24,461 nucleotides of DNA from RGIG8597 sp050872545 (GTDB lineage Bacteria > Spirochaetota > GWE2-31-10): contig JBNMHA010000030.1 of NCBI GenBank assembly GCA_050872545.1, positions 1 through 24,461 of the forward strand, written 5' to 3'. The position numbers were made by a program, and so were the translations under genes. Shown piece after piece: positions 1-8,319 of this stretch (its first letter is position 1; the number at the start of each line of letters is the position of its first letter). Under the pieces are notes generated by a model. The model did not search any database. It was not told the DNA's origin and saw nothing but the letters and a program-made list of their open reading frames with translations.

Positions 1-2
1 AG

Positions 3-675
3 GAAACAAAACGAAGAAATCTTCTTACTGAAAACAAGGAGTTAAAGCAAAGCAGAACACAGGAAATAAACAGACTCCACGCAATTTACCTCAGGTGCGG
101 CTTTACAGAAGTGGCAAAGAAGAACCTTGCGACAAGAGGCAACCGGGAAACGACATCAGGACTTCTCAAGGATTTTGACCTAAAACAGGCTTTGAGAATC
201 ATGGAAAGGATAAATCTGATAGAAGACGACATCACACTTGTGGATGCAGAGATAAAAGAAGAGGTGAAGGATGACAAGAATGTGGAACTTCTGGAAACCG
301 TTCCGGGAGTTGAACTCCTTATGTTGACAAAACACATAGGAGGTGGCAGCAAGCATCGGGCTGGTTCCGAAAATCGACATGTCAGGCACAATCAATCGGT
401 ATGGCTCAATATCCAAACACGGATGCGGATACTTACGGTCGCTTTTAGTAATGGCAAGCTGGTCTTTGATTAGAAGCAAAACGAACAGTGCGCTGAAGGC
501 AAAATACAAGTACATGGTGAAATGCCGGAGCAAAAACAAAAGAAAGGCGATAATTGCGGTTGCAAGAAAACTTGCAGAGCTTTTATATATAATGCTGAAA
601 ACAGGAAATGCGTTTGAGGCACGCAGTTTCAAGCCTCCGGTGATAGATATTACCAGCATACTTGAAACTGCATAA
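3..675 (+). pseudogene. IS110-family transposase, copy 1, broken and cut by the window edge
   Basis: An open frame enters from the left edge (frame of base 3) and reads as the middle of an IS110-type transposase, with RLHAIYLRCGFTEVAKKN and then an acidic helical region ending ETVPGV. The C-terminal Transposase_20 half (ASIGLVPKIDMSG...ISKHGCGYLRSLL) resumes in another frame at 343 and ends at a stop at 673-675. Compared with copy 2, 68 bases have been replaced by a 30-base palindromic piece at 313-342, which shifts the frame. IS110 enzymes combine a DEDD RuvC-like N-terminal domain with a C-terminal domain carrying a catalytic serine, here probably the Ser of DMSG. With the frame broken, no working transposase can be made. 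The family call is confident. The 5' end lies outside the window. Confidence 0.85.
310..342. repeat. IS-end palindrome, copy a (inside transposase copy 1)
   Basis: TTGAACTCCTTATG and CATAGGAG flank a TTGACAAAAC loop. It is the same sequence that follows the stop codon of both transposase copies, but here it lies inside the transposase frame, replacing 68 bases. The left joint falls in a 9-base stretch, CGGGAGTTG, shared by the IS end and the transposase gene. Confidence 0.75.
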
Positions 676-699
676 AATTTGAAAAAAAGGAATCGGGAG

Positions 700-737
700 T
701 TGAACTCCTTATGTTGACAAAAAACATAGGAGCTCAA
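700..737. repeat. IS-end palindrome, copy b (between the two transposase copies)
   Basis: This is an imperfect inverted repeat: TTGAACTCCTTATG, an 11-base loop, then CATAGGAGCTCAA, with one mismatch and one bulged base. It lies 25 bases after the stop of transposase copy 1 and is fused directly to internal transposase sequence (AGAATCATGG) of copy 2. Confidence 0.75.
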
Positions 738-1256
738 AGAATCATGGAAAGGATAAATCTGATAGAAGATGACATCACACTTGTGGATGCAGAGATAAAA
801 GAAGAGGTGAAGGATGACAAGAATGTGGAACTTCTGGAAACTGTTCCGGGAGTTGGGAAACTGACAGCAATGGCTTATGTAGCGTATATCGGAGATGGAA
901 GCAGGTTCCATAATGCCAGTCAGGTGGCAGCAAGTATCGGGCTAGTTCCGAAAATCGACATGTCAGGCACAATCAATCGGTATGGCTCAATATCAAAACA
1001 CGGATGCGGATACTTGAGGTCGCTTTTAGTAATGGCAAGCTGGTCTTTGATTAGAAGCAAAACAGACAGTGCGCTGAAGGCAAAATACAAGTACATGGTG
1101 AAATACCAGAGCAAGAACAAAAGAAAGGCGATAGTGGCGGTTGCAAGAAAACTTGCAGAGCTTTTATATATAATGCTGAAAACAGGAAATGCGTTTGAGG
1201 CACGCAGTTTCAAGCCTCCGGTGATAGATATTACCAGCATACTTGAAACTGCCTAA
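711..1256 (+). pseudogene. IS110-family transposase, copy 2, 5'-truncated
   Basis: This frame of 181 codons starts at an ATG that lies inside the palindrome, so the first eight or nine residues (MLTKNIGAQ) come from the IS-end sequence and the rest from the middle of the transposase. What remains is the linker helix and the whole C-terminal Transposase_20 domain: PGVGKLTAMAYVAYIGDGS, ASQVAASIGLVP, DMSG, and SISKHGCGYLRSLLVMAS. The N-terminal RuvC-like DEDD domain is missing, so it cannot transpose on its own. The frame is uninterrupted to TAA and copy 1 matches it closely, so this is a recent decay product. No convincing Shine-Dalgarno sequence precedes the ATG. Confidence 0.85.
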
Positions 1257-1280
1257 AATTTGAAAAAAAGGAATCGGGAG

Positions 1281-1318
1281 TTGAACTCCTTATGTTGACA
1301 AAAAACATAGGAGCTCAA
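1281..1318. repeat. IS-end palindrome, copy c (at the methyltransferase joint)
   Basis: This copy has the same sequence as the one at 700-737, and like it lies 25 bases after a transposase stop codon. Its right side abuts the interior of a methyltransferase gene at about base 1320, so it marks the edge of the truncation. Confidence 0.75.
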
Positions 1319-2155
1319 CCATCACAAGAACAACATCGCACTCTCAAAGTCCCAGAAAGAAAAGCTGTTTGCATTCCAGAAAAAGCTCGGCACGCTAAAA
1401 TTCCTTGACCCGGCCTGCGGAAGCGGAAACTTTTTAACGGAGACATTTCTCTCGCTAAGGCGGCTTGAAAACAAAATAATCTCGCTTCTAAACAAAGGCG
1501 AGCGCGTGTTCGGATTCGACGAGTTTATCCATGTGAAAATCAGCCAGTTCTTTGGAATCGAGATAAACGACTTTGCCGTGACAGTCGCGAAGACCGCGCT
1601 GTGGATTGCCGAAAGCCAGATGATTAACGAGACCGAAAAAATCATGGCCCAGCAAATCAGCTTTTTGCCACTCACCACAAACGCATTCATTGTTGAGGGG
1701 AACGCGCTTAAAATGGACTGGGCGACGCTAAAGCCAATCGACGGAAATGCGATACCAGACGACGGACTTTTTGCCGGAATCACGACGCATGTGGACGGAA
1801 GCGCGCACCATTACGACTACATCATGGGAAATCCGCCGTTCGTGGGCGCGCGCCTTATGTCCGAGAGCCAGAAAAGCGACGTGCTTTCCGTGTGGGGAAA
1901 CGTTAAAAACATCGGGAATGCCGATTATGTCTCGTGCTGGTACAAGAAAGCCGCCGACTTGATACGCGGCACAAACACAAAATGCGCGCTCGTTTCCACA
2001 AACTCAATCACGCAGGGCGAGCAGGTCGCGATTATGTGGCAGCCTCTCTTTATGCAGGGAATAAAAATCGACTTCGCCTACAGGACTTTCCGCTGGGATA
2101 GCGAGAGCACCGAGAAGGCTCACGTCCATTGTGTGATTGTGGGATTTTCGGATGG

Positions 2156-2238
2156 AAGGAATCAGGATACAGGAAACAGAAATCAGGAATTAGAAAACAG
2201 GAAAGAGGAAGCAGAAATCAGGAGGCAGGAAGCGGGAA
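2156..2238. repeat. Degenerate purine-rich direct repeat inside the methyltransferase
   Basis: About 80 bases of loosely repeated units resembling AGGAATCAGGAAACAG lie between the VGFS and KFIIDE segments. They encode a hydrophilic Asn/Arg/Gln/Glu-rich stretch and keep the reading frame. Confidence 0.6.
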
Positions 2239-2936
2239 TAAAATTCATCATCGACGAGAAAGGCGAACGGCACGAGGCAAAAAACATCAACGGCTATCTT
2301 TTGGACGCGCCGGACATTTTTGTGGAAAGCCGGCAGAAGCCCATGTGCGATGTTCCTGAAATCGGAATCGGAAACAAGCCGATTGACGGCGGAAACTATA
2401 TCTTTACAGAAGAGGAGAAAGACGCGTTTGTAAAGAAAGAGCCGCGCGCAGAAAAATACTTTAAAAAGTGGCTCGGCTCGGACGAGTTCATCAACCGCTA
2501 CAGCCGGTGGTGCCTGTGGCTCGGGGACGCAACCCCGGCAGAGCTTGTGAAAATTCCGCTTGTGATGGAGCGCGTAAAGGCCGTGCGGGAATTCCGCCTT
2601 AAAAGCAAGAGCGCGCCTACGCAGAGGCTCGCGGAAAAGCCGACTCATTTCCATGTGGAGAACATGCCGAAAAGCGAATATATCCTAATTCCGCGAGTCT
2701 CGTCGGAAAAACGGAGCTATATTCCGATAGGATTTATCACTCCCGACATTCTCTGCAGCGATTCAGTCCACATTCTTAACTGCTCAAAGTCGAAGCTCGC
2801 ACCGATTTTTGTTTTCGGAATCCTCACTTCCTCAGTCCACATGGCATGGACGCGCGCCGTCTGCGGTCGCCTCGAAATGCGGTACAGATACTCGAAGGAC
2901 ATTGTTTATAACAATTTTCCATTTGTGACGCCGGAA

Positions 2937-3024
2937 TGTCACACGGATTCGGAATTGCTACGCAATTCTAGGAACCAAGAAAAAAGCACGGAAACGCCGT
3001 CAGGCGTTTCGAATCCGTGTGACA
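2937..3024. repeat. Nested palindromic element inside the methyltransferase frame
   Basis: Outer 15-base arms TGTCACACGGATTCG (2937-2951) and CGAATCCGTGTGACA (3010-3024) are perfect inverted repeats. Inside lie two further perfect hairpins: GAATTGC-TAC-GCAATTC (2952-2968) and GAAACGCC-GTCA-GGCGTTTC (2991-3010). The 88-base element falls between the FPF segment and the QAEKIE segment of the protein and leaves the frame open. A partial match to its right arm recurs at 3311-3328, after the stop codon. Confidence 0.8.
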
Positions 3025-3310
3025 ATCTCCCGCACTGCACGCAGGCTCAGGCAGAAAAAATTGAAGCGTCTGCCCAAGCCATCCTCGATGCCCGCGCAAA
3101 ATATCCTGAGCTTTCCCTTGCCGAGCTATACGGCGAAAATATGTTCATGTTCCCGGAGCTTGAAAAAGCCCACAAGGAAAACGACCGCACAGTTCTTCAG
3201 GCGTACGGCTTTCCGCAAGACGCGACAGAAAGTGAAATCGTGGCACGGCTGTTCGGGCTGTACTCGAGATTGACATAGGAAAAGTAAATACAAAGAAATT
3301 ACGTCAGTAA

Positions 3311-3328
3311 TTCCGAATCCGTGTGGCA
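3311..3328. repeat. Partial copy of the palindromic element
   Basis: TTCCGAATCCGTGTGGCA matches the right arm of the element at 2937-3024 with two differences. It lies about 30 bases after the methyltransferase stop codon. No matching left arm is seen nearby. Confidence 0.5.
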
Positions 3329-3350
3329 ATAAAATGAAACTAGTGTAAAC

Positions 3351-3381
3351 AAAAAAAGCGAGGAACTGTTATGCTCCTCGC
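3351..3381 (-). terminator. Rho-independent terminator of the ABC/Gld operon
   Basis: On the minus strand a 7-base-pair stem, GCGAGGA with TCCTCGC, closes a 10-base loop and is followed by seven T residues. It lies 55 bases after the stop of the DUF4340 gene and also separates this operon from the converging methyltransferase remnant. Confidence 0.8.
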
Positions 3382-3435
3382 TCGCTTTCTCTGAAATTCA
3401 AAAGAAGCATTCACTATTTTACAATGTGCCTCTTG

Positions 3436-4428
3436 TTAATTTTTTTTCATTAAGTCGCTGCTATTTTTGAATACTCCGGTAAGAGTATCATCATGAAATA
3501 AATACAAGTAATTATCAATTGTAGTTGCAGCAATAAAATCGCCCACATCGTTGTCATCTGTAGCTTGGTAAAATTTTACCGTATGAGTTTTTCCACCTTT
3601 GCACAAGATTTCTACCTGCGCAACAACTTCTTTCCCTTCTACAGTACCTGTAAATTTAAAATTATCTGCTTTAAGATTAACAATTTTTCCAAGCATAATG
3701 CCGAGTGCGCCTTGATCTGTTTCTCCGCTTATAGCAGGCTCAATCACATAAGTTTCTTTTTTATCAGTTTCGGAAATCTCTTTCTTCACAGAATAATTGT
3801 CCTTCAGGAATTCACAATCGCCGCTGAACTTCACAGCTTCAATATCATTAAAAGCAACTCCCGGCAGAATCTCACGGCGCGTCCATTCCTTGTATATTCT
3901 GTCGGTCTTTTGTGCAATATCGCTGTTTACCATACGAATTTTGCTGTCACCGGCAAAACGCAAATATGTAGATTTCTTTACAGTTCCATTATTACCAAGC
4001 TGCAAAACCTGCGGCTTTTTGTCACCGACATAAACTTCTACATTGCGTGTATTATTTTCCGTAAATCCATAAGCAGAATCACTTGAAGTGTCACTTCCGC
4101 GATAAATTACAGTTCCTTCATTTAAAGAAGCAAGAATTTCAATGTAATCCGAAATCTTTTTTTGGTCACCGGGAAGAAGCTGAGTCTTGCCGTCTTCTTC
4201 AACAGAAACATACCAAGCGTCTTTTTCCTTTGTCAAAGTAAAGCCGTCAATTTTGTCCCAAATTTTTACCTTAGTTATATTTTTTGCCGATGCGTTTTTT
4301 AACAGCAATTTGTCGGCTTTTCTTGCTTTGACACTGTTAAATGAAAACAGATTCACAATAACAAGCAGAACAACCTGAACTGCCGCTAAAATCACCAAAC
4401 CATTTATAATCTTTTTATTTTTATCCAT
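3436..4428 (-). CDS. DUF4340 domain-containing protein
   Basis: This 330-residue protein has one N-terminal membrane segment (about residues 8-28, IINGLVILAAVQVVLLVIVN) followed by a long extracytoplasmic region. That region has the DUF4340 pattern: repeated short beta segments such as KVKIWDKIDGFTLTKEKDAWYV and STYLRFAGDSKIRMV. It is the last gene of a four-gene operon, starting 11 bases after the Gldg-family gene and followed by a terminator. DUF4340 proteins commonly accompany GldG-like ABC transport components, so it is probably an accessory subunit on the outer face of that complex. Its biochemical role is not known. No catalytic residues are recognisable. Confidence 0.85.
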   Translation of the reverse strand: MDKNKKIINGLVILAAVQVVLLVIVNLFSFNSVKARKADKLLLKNASAKNITKVKIWDKIDGFTLTKEKDAWYVSVEEDGKTQLLPGDQKKISDYIEILASLNEGTVIYRGSDTSSDSAYGFTENNTRNVEVYVGDKKPQVLQLGNNGTVKKSTYLRFAGDSKIRMVNSDIAQKTDRIYKEWTRREILPGVAFNDIEAVKFSGDCEFLKDNYSVKKEISETDKKETYVIEPAISGETDQGALGIMLGKIVNLKADNFKFTGTVEGKEVVAQVEILCKGGKTHTVKFYQATDDNDVGDFIAATTIDNYLYLFHDDTLTGVFKNSSDLMKKN

Positions 4429-4439
4429 TTTATTCCCCC

Positions 4440-6116
4440 TCAGGCTTCTGTCGTTTCTTCAGTTTCTGGTTCCGGCAGTTCAGAGTCTTCGGCAGCAAAC
4501 TGTTCTTCCAAAATTCTGCGGAATCTGCGGCGTGAAGCAAAAACTCCGATTCCGGCAGCTACAAATCCCAAAGGAATTACAACGGTTGTAAATGTTATGA
4601 TGAGATTTTTGTACAAGTTCAACATTGACAAATTGTTCACTTTGTTCAACGGACGGCTGAATTTACCTTTATTTCTGATTTTAATTAATGAACCGTCTTT
4701 TGTAAGCCAATCCAAACTGTTTAATATCAGATAAATTTCATCTTCACGATTAAGAAAATCGTTGCTGATAAAATCTTCATTTGCAATAACGACAAGTTTT
4801 CCTGTTCCTTCCGAAATCTTTCCACCTTTCAGCTCTGTTCCTTCCGGCGGAACCGGCGCATCTTTGTCTTTGAAGAAACTTTTTAAAGCACCTTCATAAG
4901 CACATGCCAAAAGGTATTGAGAATTACCGTCCTGAACAGGATATTTATATGAATCAATATCAATTTTGAAATTGTCCGCCATACTCCAAGATTGATTGGT
5001 TGTTTTCAGCAATGGTTGAACTTTATCTTTTAATTCATCGGAAATTGTAATTGACGACGGCCAGAATAAATTTACCTCATCAAAATCATCAACAATCGGG
5101 TTTTTTCTGTTTATATTTTCAGAAATAACTTTTACCCACATTGGATAGCGCATTCTTTCAGCAAAAATATTTCCGCGCTGCATTACCGGATTGTAAGACA
5201 AATTATCTCCAACCAAATCGTGATTTACAGTAATACCGTAGGAAGCCAGCATGTTAATAACTTGGTTTTCCGTTGCAGATGCCGGAGGTCCGTATGGATT
5301 CTGGAAGTTAAGCTTTACACCGTTTGTAAGCGCAAGCATTTTTCCGCCGGACATCATAAACTGGTCAAGCTTGTACATGTCAAATTCTGAAAATGTTTCA
5401 CCGCCTACAAGCAAAATAGTAGAAATATCGTCTGGAATAGCAGCCGGAGAATAAATAACTTCCGCGTCAGAATATTCGTTTGTTACATATTGATACAAAT
5501 ATCTGAAATCTTTATCCAATGTTCTGTCATTAGAGGAAACAAGAATTCCGATACGTCCATTGTTCAATCCCAAAAGCTTACTAATTTCCACATCAAGCAT
5601 GTATTCAAATTTTGCATCGCTGAAGATTACGCCGATAGAGCTTGTTTGCCCCTTGTAGCTAAGCACAATTCCGGAAAAACCCAAAGTGCTTTTAGATTCA
5701 GTGCCTTCACTTTGGCTCAACGCAACTTTTTTAACGCCAAGCTTTTCAATTTCCGCAATTTTTTCCAAATGGTTTTGATTGTCAAAGCTTAACTCTTCGC
5801 AGCGATAATCTACCATTCCATTGCCTTTAGCTTCGTATTCCTGAAGCATATCATCAACATATTGAATTACCTGCGCAATTCCCTGTGCTTCCTTGCAACG
5901 CTTTTCATAGTAATAGTTAATCACCAACTTGTTATCAACTTTTTTCAAAAGGTCTACAGTCGGTTGACTGATAGAGTATTTTTTTCCCTGCGTGCAATCG
6001 ATACGCAGATAAACTTTGCCCATTAAAAAGTAAAACAGGACAATATTTACAAGAATCAGCAAAAAGATAACTGTACTTTCTCTTTTTTTCATTTTCATCG
6101 TTTCAGTTTTATTCAT
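4440..6116 (-). CDS. Gldg-family protein (ABC transporter auxiliary component)
   Basis: With the start at 6116 this is a 558-residue protein. The frame can be extended to an ATG at 6128, but 6116 is preferred because a GGAG lies six bases upstream of it. It has an N-terminal membrane segment (about residues 15-35), a large extracytoplasmic region and a second membrane segment near the C-terminus (LIITFTTVVIPLGFVAAGIG), then a basic and acidic tail. The central region (KLVINYYYEKRC...VDDMLQEYEAKGNG..., then IGILVSSNDRTLDKDF and ILLVGGETFSEFDMYKLDQFM) matches the GldG/ABC_transp_aux family. GldG works with GldA and GldF in Bacteroidetes gliding, but its substrate in spirochaetes is unknown. The coding region starts just after the permease stop codon, suggesting translational coupling. 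Confidence 0.85.
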   Translation of the reverse strand: MNKTETMKMKKRESTVIFLLILVNIVLFYFLMGKVYLRIDCTQGKKYSISQPTVDLLKKVDNKLVINYYYEKRCKEAQGIAQVIQYVDDMLQEYEAKGNGMVDYRCEELSFDNQNHLEKIAEIEKLGVKKVALSQSEGTESKSTLGFSGIVLSYKGQTSSIGVIFSDAKFEYMLDVEISKLLGLNNGRIGILVSSNDRTLDKDFRYLYQYVTNEYSDAEVIYSPAAIPDDISTILLVGGETFSEFDMYKLDQFMMSGGKMLALTNGVKLNFQNPYGPPASATENQVINMLASYGITVNHDLVGDNLSYNPVMQRGNIFAERMRYPMWVKVISENINRKNPIVDDFDEVNLFWPSSITISDELKDKVQPLLKTTNQSWSMADNFKIDIDSYKYPVQDGNSQYLLACAYEGALKSFFKDKDAPVPPEGTELKGGKISEGTGKLVVIANEDFISNDFLNREDEIYLILNSLDWLTKDGSLIKIRNKGKFSRPLNKVNNLSMLNLYKNLIITFTTVVIPLGFVAAGIGVFASRRRFRRILEEQFAAEDSELPEPETEETTEA

Positions 6117-6118
6117 TT

Positions 6119-6871
6119 CTAGCTCCATTTTTTGCTTTCCAATGCTTTAATATTGCAGTAGAAAAATATCAGTGCAACACCAAGATAATAAACAACATCT
6201 TTAGAATGTATTACGCCTTTGCTGAAATTAGCAAAATGTGTAGAAAAGCTAATTTCGTTTAAGAATATTTTCAGCCAGCCAAGCCAGTCAGGAAATACCA
6301 TTACATAAGCTGATGTTACGTATCCTGCTAATGTAAGCAGCAGCAGTGTTGCCGCACTTAATAAGAATGAATCAATCAATTCTGATGTGATACTGGACAT
6401 AAAAAACGTTACCGCAATATAAGCACATGCCATTAGCAGCGCACCTAAATATTGAGTAAATAATTGTCCCAAATCGAAATCTCCGACAAAAATTTGAGTC
6501 AGCAAAGGAATAAAAAGTGAACATCCCAATGCAATTCCTACCAATGTCAATACTGCAAGGAATTTACCGGCAATGATTTTCCATTGGGCAATCGGATAAG
6601 TAAACAACATTTCGATAGTTCCTTCACTTTTTTCTTTAGCCCAGCTGCCCATTGCCAAACCCGGAATAAATATTGTGAATACATACGGAAGAATTGTAAA
6701 ATAGCGGCGCATAGATGCAGTTTCTTCCTTAAAGATTCCGCCGAAGAAATAGAAGAACATAATATTTGTCATGAAAACAAAGAGAATTAGGAAAATATAA
6801 GCAATTGATGAATAAAAATAGCTGCCCATTTCCCGCTTATAAACCGGATAAATTTTATTGTACATGTTCAA
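6119..6871 (-). CDS. ABC-2 type transporter permease, GldF-like
   Basis: This 250-residue integral membrane protein has about six hydrophobic segments, beginning with SSIAYIFLILFVFMTNIMFFYFF. The motif GLAMGSWAKEKSEGTIEMLF followed by YPIAQWKIIAGKFLA is the usual cytoplasmic signature of ABC-2 permeases of the GldF/NosY kind. The start overlaps the end of the ATPase gene by 17 bases, and the stop TAG lies a few bases before the preferred start of the next gene, so these genes are tightly coupled. It should form the membrane channel energised by the ATPase encoded upstream. The cargo cannot be read from the sequence. Confidence 0.88.
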   Translation of the reverse strand: MNMYNKIYPVYKREMGSYFYSSIAYIFLILFVFMTNIMFFYFFGGIFKEETASMRRYFTILPYVFTIFIPGLAMGSWAKEKSEGTIEMLFTYPIAQWKIIAGKFLAVLTLVGIALGCSLFIPLLTQIFVGDFDLGQLFTQYLGALLMACAYIAVTFFMSSITSELIDSFLLSAATLLLLTLAGYVTSAYVMVFPDWLGWLKIFLNEISFSTHFANFSKGVIHSKDVVYYLGVALIFFYCNIKALESKKWS

Positions 6872-7817
6872 GCTCCTGTGTATTTGCAGTTAATTTCAAA
6901 AAGATTTCTTCAAGATTTGGCTTCTTTTCCTCTGCATAAATCAGTTTCCAACCATTTGCATTTACCTGTTCGGCAAGCTTTGATTTGAAATCTCCGTCTG
7001 AAGACAAAAGTGCTTTGAATCTGAATTGATTTGCAGCTTCTTTTTTTTCAAACTCTACGTTCCAAGCACCTTTAATACTGCATACAACTTTTTCTGTGTC
7101 AGAAAGTTTTTCAGCTTCTACTATGAAATCCAAGAATTTCTCGTTTGAATAGCTTTCCATAAGTTCCTGCAATGAATTATCCGCAACAATTTTTCCGCTG
7201 TTGATGATAATAACTTTTTCGCAGATCGCTTCGATTTCAGACAATACGTGAGTTGAAAGAATAATCGTTTTTTGTTCAGACAGACGGCGAAGAATTTTTC
7301 TGAACATTATAATCTGATTCGGATCCAAGCCGGCTGTAGGCTCATCAAGGATAAGAATTTCCGGGTCGTGAATCATTGCGGAAGCAAGCCCAACCCTTTT
7401 TTTATAACCGTTGGAAAGTTCTTTTATCTTTCGGGCAACAACTTTTTCCAAGTTTACAAGCCCAATCATTTCTGTGATTTTCTTATATTTCTCGTTTCCC
7501 GCAAGCCCGCGAACATCTGCAACAAACGACAAATATTCATAAACCGTCATATCGTTGTACAACGGAGTTCGTTCTGGAAGATAACCGATTTTACTTTTTA
7601 CCGTAATCGGATCTTCAAGAGTATTGATTCCGTCTACCAGCACTTCGCCCTGTGACGGATTGAGATACCCGGTAATCATTTTCATGATGGTAGTTTTCCC
7701 GGCACCGTTCGGACCGAGCAGTCCGACAATTTCCCCTTTGCCGATAGAAAAGGTAACATCATTTACTGCCGGAGTTTTTCCCCCATAGTTTTTAACCAGA
7801 TTTTTTACCTTAATCAT
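6855..7817 (-). CDS. ABC transporter ATP-binding protein, GldA-like
   Basis: This 320-residue ATPase has all the canonical motifs: Walker A GPNGAGKTT (35-43), signature LSNGYKKR (134-141), Walker B ILILDEP (154-160), D-loop GLDP and H-loop His190. The region after about residue 210 is a C-terminal extension of the kind found in ABC-2 exporters. An AGGTG lies five bases before the ATG. It is the first gene of the ATPase-permease-Gldg-DUF4340 operon and should hydrolyse ATP on the cytoplasmic face. The signature has Asn in place of the more common Gly (LSNGY versus LSGGQ), a tolerated variation. The family assignment is secure and the substrate is unknown. Confidence 0.92.
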   Translation of the reverse strand: MIKVKNLVKNYGGKTPAVNDVTFSIGKGEIVGLLGPNGAGKTTIMKMITGYLNPSQGEVLVDGINTLEDPITVKSKIGYLPERTPLYNDMTVYEYLSFVADVRGLAGNEKYKKITEMIGLVNLEKVVARKIKELSNGYKKRVGLASAMIHDPEILILDEPTAGLDPNQIIMFRKILRRLSEQKTIILSTHVLSEIEAICEKVIIINSGKIVADNSLQELMESYSNEKFLDFIVEAEKLSDTEKVVCSIKGAWNVEFEKKEAANQFRFKALLSSDGDFKSKLAEQVNANGWKLIYAEEKKPNLEEIFLKLTANTQELEHVQ

Positions 7818-7967
7818 TTTTACACCTAACCCTTATTTTTTTCATCCTGTTTTTATTCTACAGGTTGTTTCCATAGATAATTAAAAAAAAGCTGCCGCAG
7901 AAAACTGCGATAGAAAAAATATTTAAATATTTATTAAAAGGCGAATCAAACATTACTGAAACGGAAT

Positions 7968-8019
7968 AAAAAAATTGAGAACTCAAATATTGCACATTAT
8001 TTACAACATTTGAGTTTTC
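7968..8019 (-). terminator. Rho-independent terminator after the ftsY-side operon
   Basis: On the minus strand, arms GAAAACTCAAATGTTG (8019-8004) and CAATATTTGAGTTCTC (7992-7977) pair almost perfectly around an 11-base loop. A short AA and seven T residues follow. It lies about 50 bases after the stop of the small gene at 8068-8289 and ends the operon that starts at rsmA. Confidence 0.75.
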
Positions 8020-8067
8020 AATTTCGGTGTTTCAGAATACAGCTTGATAAAATTTTGCAATAAACAG

Positions 8068-8289
8068 CTAAATCTTTCTTATGTCTATAATTTCATTCAG
8101 AATTTTATCCAATTTCTTCTTCATTGCTTTTTTCTTTCTGTCATCATAATATTTAACATTTGATTCAAGAACATTTAATTCGTTACGAATTAGAATTATT
8201 CCGTTGCAGACATCGCTGCCCGGATCTATTGCTCCCGGAATATTCATTTCATTCAGTTCTTCTTGTGAAATAGTATCTTTCGCTCCCAT
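8068..8289 (-). CDS. Small hypothetical protein, 73 residues
   Basis: The start is placed at 8289 because GGAGG lies five bases upstream of that ATG. The longer frame to 8301 would begin with TTG and swallow the ribosome binding site. The protein (MGAKDTISQEELNEM...) is hydrophilic and has no signal peptide or membrane segment. Its C-terminal half is very rich in Lys (DDRKKKAMKKKLDKI) and probably helical. It lies 30 bases after the secreted repeat protein gene, as the last gene before a terminator. I do not recognise a family. It might bind nucleic acid or the ribosome because of its charge, but nothing in the sequence shows that. Confidence 0.7.
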   Translation of the reverse strand: MGAKDTISQEELNEMNIPGAIDPGSDVCNGIILIRNELNVLESNVKYYDDRKKKAMKKKLDKILNEIIDIRKI

Positions 8290-8319
8290 AATAACCTCCA
8301 AATATTTATAACGTAAATA

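Larger units (their letters stand above)
1320..3278 (+). pseudogene. MmeI-like adenine-specific DNA methyltransferase, 5'-truncated
   Basis: The frame is open from 1311 to the stop at 3276-3278. It carries the SAM-binding motif I FLDPACGSGNFL (1401-1436), then FFGIEINDFAVTVAKTALWIAESQM, the catalytic motif IV NPPF (1830-1841), LVSTNSITQGEQ and a C-terminal segment ILDARAKYP...LAELY...FPELEKAH. This order matches MmeI-type (type IIL-like) methyltransferases, whose C-terminal part includes a target-recognition domain. The usual N-terminal region before motif I is gone, lost at the IS palindrome ending at 1318. The GTG at 1506 gives a tidy ORF but would leave out motif I, so it is not the native start. 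The gene is visibly richer in G+C than its neighbours, which suggests acquisition from another genome. Two repeats are embedded in frame, at 2156-2238 and 2937-3024. Confidence 0.85.

Noticed and set aside
180..911. Long minus-strand open frame opposite the transposase fragments.
   Set aside because: It is the antisense shadow of two transposase copies, has no ribosome binding site, and its repeats simply mirror the duplicated transposase.
1506..3278. The GTG at 1506 as the true start of the methyltransferase.
   Set aside because: SAM motif I (1401-1436) lies upstream in the same open frame, so the coding region extends back to the IS joint at about 1320.
7883..7909. A second minus-strand terminator, with stem CGCAG-TTTT-CTGCG and eight T residues.
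   Set aside because: The stem is only five base pairs and is separated from the T-run by GCAGC. It lies between a good terminator and the ABC operon start, where it has no clear job. It is kept only as a note.
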